Part shown: piece by piece, positions 62,357-64,000 of the stretch | Position numbering within the stretch: position 1 is the stretch's first letter | Layout: every line of letters starts with the position of its first letter | NCBI RefSeq assembly: GCF_947503375.1 | Contig: NZ_CANNDQ010000001.1 | Coordinates: 496,001 to 560,000, forward strand | DNA length: 64,000 nucleotides | Origin: an uncultured Psychroserpens sp. | GTDB taxonomy: Bacteria > Bacteroidota > Bacteroidia > Flavobacteriales > Flavobacteriaceae | Reading direction: 5' to 3' | Notes under the pieces: model-generated | The model's database searches: none | What the model was told of the DNA's origin: nothing | What the model saw: only the letters and a program-made list of their open reading frames with translations | Translations under genes and position numbers: made by a program

Positions 62357-63325
62357 CTAATAACCAACTTTTTCTCTTACGCGTTGCAGAACTTCATTGG
62401 CCACTTTTTTAGCTTTTTCAGCTCCAATTGCTAAAGCTGCATCAACCTCATTGAGATTGCTCATGTAATGGTCATAACGCTCACGTTGTTTGGAAAATTT
62501 CTCTAAGATCAATTCAAATAAAGCTTGTTTGGCATGGCCATAACCATATCCACCATTTTCATAGTTGGTCTTCATCTTAGTAATCTCTTCTTCAGATGCT
62601 AATAAACTATATAGAGCAAAACAATTACAGGTTTTCCAATCTTTAGGATCTTCAAGAGGTGTGCTGTCAGTTTCGATAGACATGATTTGCTTACGTAGTT
62701 TCTTTTCTGGTAAAAATATATTAATAATATTACCTCTACTTTTACTCATTTTTTCACCATCAGTTCCTGGAATAAGCATTGTATTTTGCTGAACTTTACC
62801 TTCAGGCAATACAAAAGCGTTTCCCATTTTAGCATGAAACCTTGAAGCCACATCGCGAGTCATCTCAATATGTTGTAGCTGGTCTTTACCCACAGGAATA
62901 ATTTCAGCATCATATAATAAGATATCAGCAGCCATAAGCATTGGGTAGGTAAATAGTCCTGAGTTAACATCTTCTAATCGGTCTGCTTTATCTTTAAAAC
63001 TATGCGCTAAAGTTAAACGTTGATAAGGAAAAAAGCAACTTAAATACCAGGCTAGTTCAGTTACTTGAGGAATATCGCTTTGTCTATAGAATACAGTTTT
63101 ATTTACATCGAGACCAAAAGCTAACCATGTTGCAGCAGTAGAGTAGGTGTTTTCACGTAAGGTGTTCGCCTCTTTAATTTGAGTAAGTGTATGTAAATTG
63201 GCAATAAATAAGAATGAGTCGTTTTTTTCATCATTCGCCATTTCTATTGCTGGTAGTATGGCACCTAAAATATTACCCAAATGTGGTGTTCCTGTGCTTT
63301 GTATGCCTGTGAGTATTCTTGCCAT
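62357..63325 (-). CDS. trpS: tryptophan-tRNA ligase
   Basis: This 322-residue class I synthetase has the HIGH-equivalent H15-L-G-N18 and the KMSKS loop DGEKMSKSRGN (near residue 193). SGLFTYPMLMAADILLYDAE and VGKDQLQHIEMTRDVA form the Trp/AMP pocket. It charges tRNA-Trp. Its stop lies 10 bases from the dprA stop (convergent). A small hairpin (63333-63351) lies just before the start codon in the leader. Confidence 0.96.
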   Translation of the reverse strand: MARILTGIQSTGTPHLGNILGAILPAIEMANDEKNDSFLFIANLHTLTQIKEANTLRENTYSTAATWLAFGLDVNKTVFYRQSDIPQVTELAWYLSCFFPYQRLTLAHSFKDKADRLEDVNSGLFTYPMLMAADILLYDAEIIPVGKDQLQHIEMTRDVASRFHAKMGNAFVLPEGKVQQNTMLIPGTDGEKMSKSRGNIINIFLPEKKLRKQIMSIETDSTPLEDPKDWKTCNCFALYSLLASEEEITKMKTNYENGGYGYGHAKQALFELILEKFSKQRERYDHYMSNLNEVDAALAIGAEKAKKVANEVLQRVREKVGY

Positions 63326-63332
63326 GGTTACT

Positions 63333-63351
63333 TTTTCGTATAAAACGAAAA
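63333..63351 (-). promoter_or_regulatory. small hairpin in the trpS leader
   Basis: A 7-bp perfect stem (63333-63339 with 63345-63351) with a 5-base loop ends 7 bases before the trpS ATG. It could modulate initiation; it is A/T-rich and may be incidental. Confidence 0.3.
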
Positions 63352-63381
63352 TTGCTTTATAGATTAAACTTATATCGTCAG

Positions 63382-63389
63382 CAAAGGTA
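63382..63389 (-). promoter_or_regulatory. candidate -7 box for trpS
   Basis: The minus strand reads TACCTTTG, matching TAnnTTTG, about 56 bases before the trpS start and upstream of the leader hairpin. No clear -33 TTG. Confidence 0.35.
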
Positions 63390-63422
63390 ATTTTTTTAGT
63401 AGAATTGTTGAATTAATTTGAG

Positions 63423-63430
63423 TAGTTTTG
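63423..63430 (+). promoter_or_regulatory. candidate -7 box for the plsC-like gene
   Basis: TAGTTTTG matches TAnnTTTG and ends 6 bases before the ATG at 63437. Two TTG triplets lie 12 and 15 bases upstream, closer than the consensus spacing. Confidence 0.4.
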
Positions 63431-63436
63431 AGGCAA

Positions 63437-64000
63437 ATGAAACCGTTCAAATACATTTTTTGGATTTTATATCGAATATGGTTCTATGTTTTGGTGGCAT
63501 TACCCATACTCTTATTATTTCCAATATTAGTCATTTCTATTCTTAAAGAATCATGGTACCCTTTCTTTTTTAAGTTGGCTCGTTTATGGGCTCGGTTTAT
63601 TCTTTTTGGAATGGGATTCAAAGTAAAGATCGAACGAGAGCAAACACCAGACATAAATAAGAGCTACATGTTTATTGCTAATCATACATCGATGGCAGAT
63701 ATAATGTTAATGCTGGTTACTGTAAAGAATCCATTTGTATTTGTTGGCAAGAAAGAGTTAGCCAAAATCCCACTATTTGGTTTTTTCTATAAACGAACAA
63801 GTATTTTGGTTGATAGGAGTAGTGCAAAAAGCAGGCAAGCCGTATTTTTAAGAGCACAACGTCGACTTAAGCAAGGAATGAGTATTTGTATTTTTCCTGA
63901 AGGTGGTGTGCCAGATGAAGCTATTGCATTGGACGAATTTAAAGATGGTGCATTTAGAATGGCCATTAATCATCAAATTTCCATAGTCCCAATAACATTT
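63437..64000 (+). CDS. 1-acyl-sn-glycerol-3-phosphate acyltransferase (3' end outside window)
   Basis: The first 188 residues of a PlsC-family acyltransferase are present; the frame is open to the window end. N-terminal hydrophobic helices (about 5-35) anchor it in the inner membrane. The catalytic motif is NHTSMAD with H83-x4-D88, followed by FVGKKELAKIPLFG and the glycerol-phosphate motif FPEGG (153-157). It would acylate lysophosphatidate to phosphatidate in phospholipid synthesis. The start is the first ATG after a candidate -7 box. Confidence 0.9.
   Translation, partial: MKPFKYIFWILYRIWFYVLVALPILLLFPILVISILKESWYPFFFKLARLWARFILFGMGFKVKIEREQTPDINKSYMFIANHTSMADIMLMLVTVKNPFVFVGKKELAKIPLFGFFYKRTSILVDRSSAKSRQAVFLRAQRRLKQGMSICIFPEGGVPDEAIALDEFKDGAFRMAINHQISIVPITF

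Overview
The window reads as a chromosomal segment of a marine-type Flavobacteriaceae (Bacteroidota). The base composition is strongly A+T rich. There are no Shine-Dalgarno-like leaders. Several genes carry the Bacteroidota -7 box TAnnTTTG. Typical flavobacterial families are present: DUF4837, GH3 with DUF6909, DUF6341, DUF6427, DUF5687, the SprE/PorW gliding/type IX secretion lipoprotein, and an F-type ATP synthase operon lacking beta and epsilon. No rRNA, tRNA, CRISPR array, insertion sequence or integrase was seen. Coding density is very high: the longest gene-free stretch is about 170 bp (38130-38301), so no gap exceeds 300 bp. Genus cannot be fixed from sequence inspection alone.

Layout. 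1-5137: the tail of a DUF4837 gene, a terminator, tatA, an M23 peptidase, a GH3-family adenylating enzyme and a DUF6909 protein whose C-terminus looks like a nucleoside phosphorylase/nucleosidase. 5134-30626: one long, tightly packed, same-strand surface polysaccharide locus. It holds a Wzz-like protein, the dTDP-rhamnose set (rfbBACD), the GDP-fucose pair (gmd, fcl), a sulfate activation set (cysQ, a tandem DUF2061 protein, cysC, cysD, cysN), an O-acylation module (MBOAT, SGNH-like protein, lipoprotein), a Wzx-like flippase, two sulfotransferases, glycosyltransferases, two Wzy/WaaL-like proteins, UDP-glucose dehydrogenase, a UDP-xylose synthase-like enzyme and a WcaJ-type initiating transferase. 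30623-33103: a glycosyltransferase and a CapK-like adenylate-forming protein on the opposite strand close the locus. 33175-38129: purD, DUF6341, DUF6427, upp, DUF4254 and a GT9 transferase. 38302-43427: a PaaE-like reductase, then a PadR-led operon with two paralogous membrane proteins and a DUF5687 ABC exporter. 43551-52273: sprE, a bactofilin whose 3' end overlaps atpZ, DUF6168 and atpB-E-F-H-A-G. 52375-59315: a lipoprotein, a second flippase, dut, a sugar nucleotidylyltransferase, a TPR protein, DUF4292 and an EnvC-like protein with a degenerate LytM domain. 59319-64000: a small lipoprotein, a thioesterase, an HU-CCDC81/SPOR protein, dprA, trpS and the start of a plsC-type acyltransferase.

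How the parts fit. The central locus encodes precursor supply (dTDP-Rha, GDP-Fuc, UDP-GlcA, UDP-Xyl), PAPS supply and PAP removal, sulfation, O-acylation, assembly and export. The simplest reading is a dedicated pathway for a sulfated, acylated, deoxysugar-rich capsule or exopolysaccharide. No PAPS reductase or sulfite reductase gene accompanies the cys genes here, and two PAPS-type sulfotransferases do. That dedicated sulfation operon is the most distinctive system in the window. Secondary points of interest are the nucleosidase-like DUF6909 beside GH3, the PadR/EMVDH-membrane-protein/ABC operon, the bactofilin-atpZ overlap and the long hairpin between atpE and atpF.
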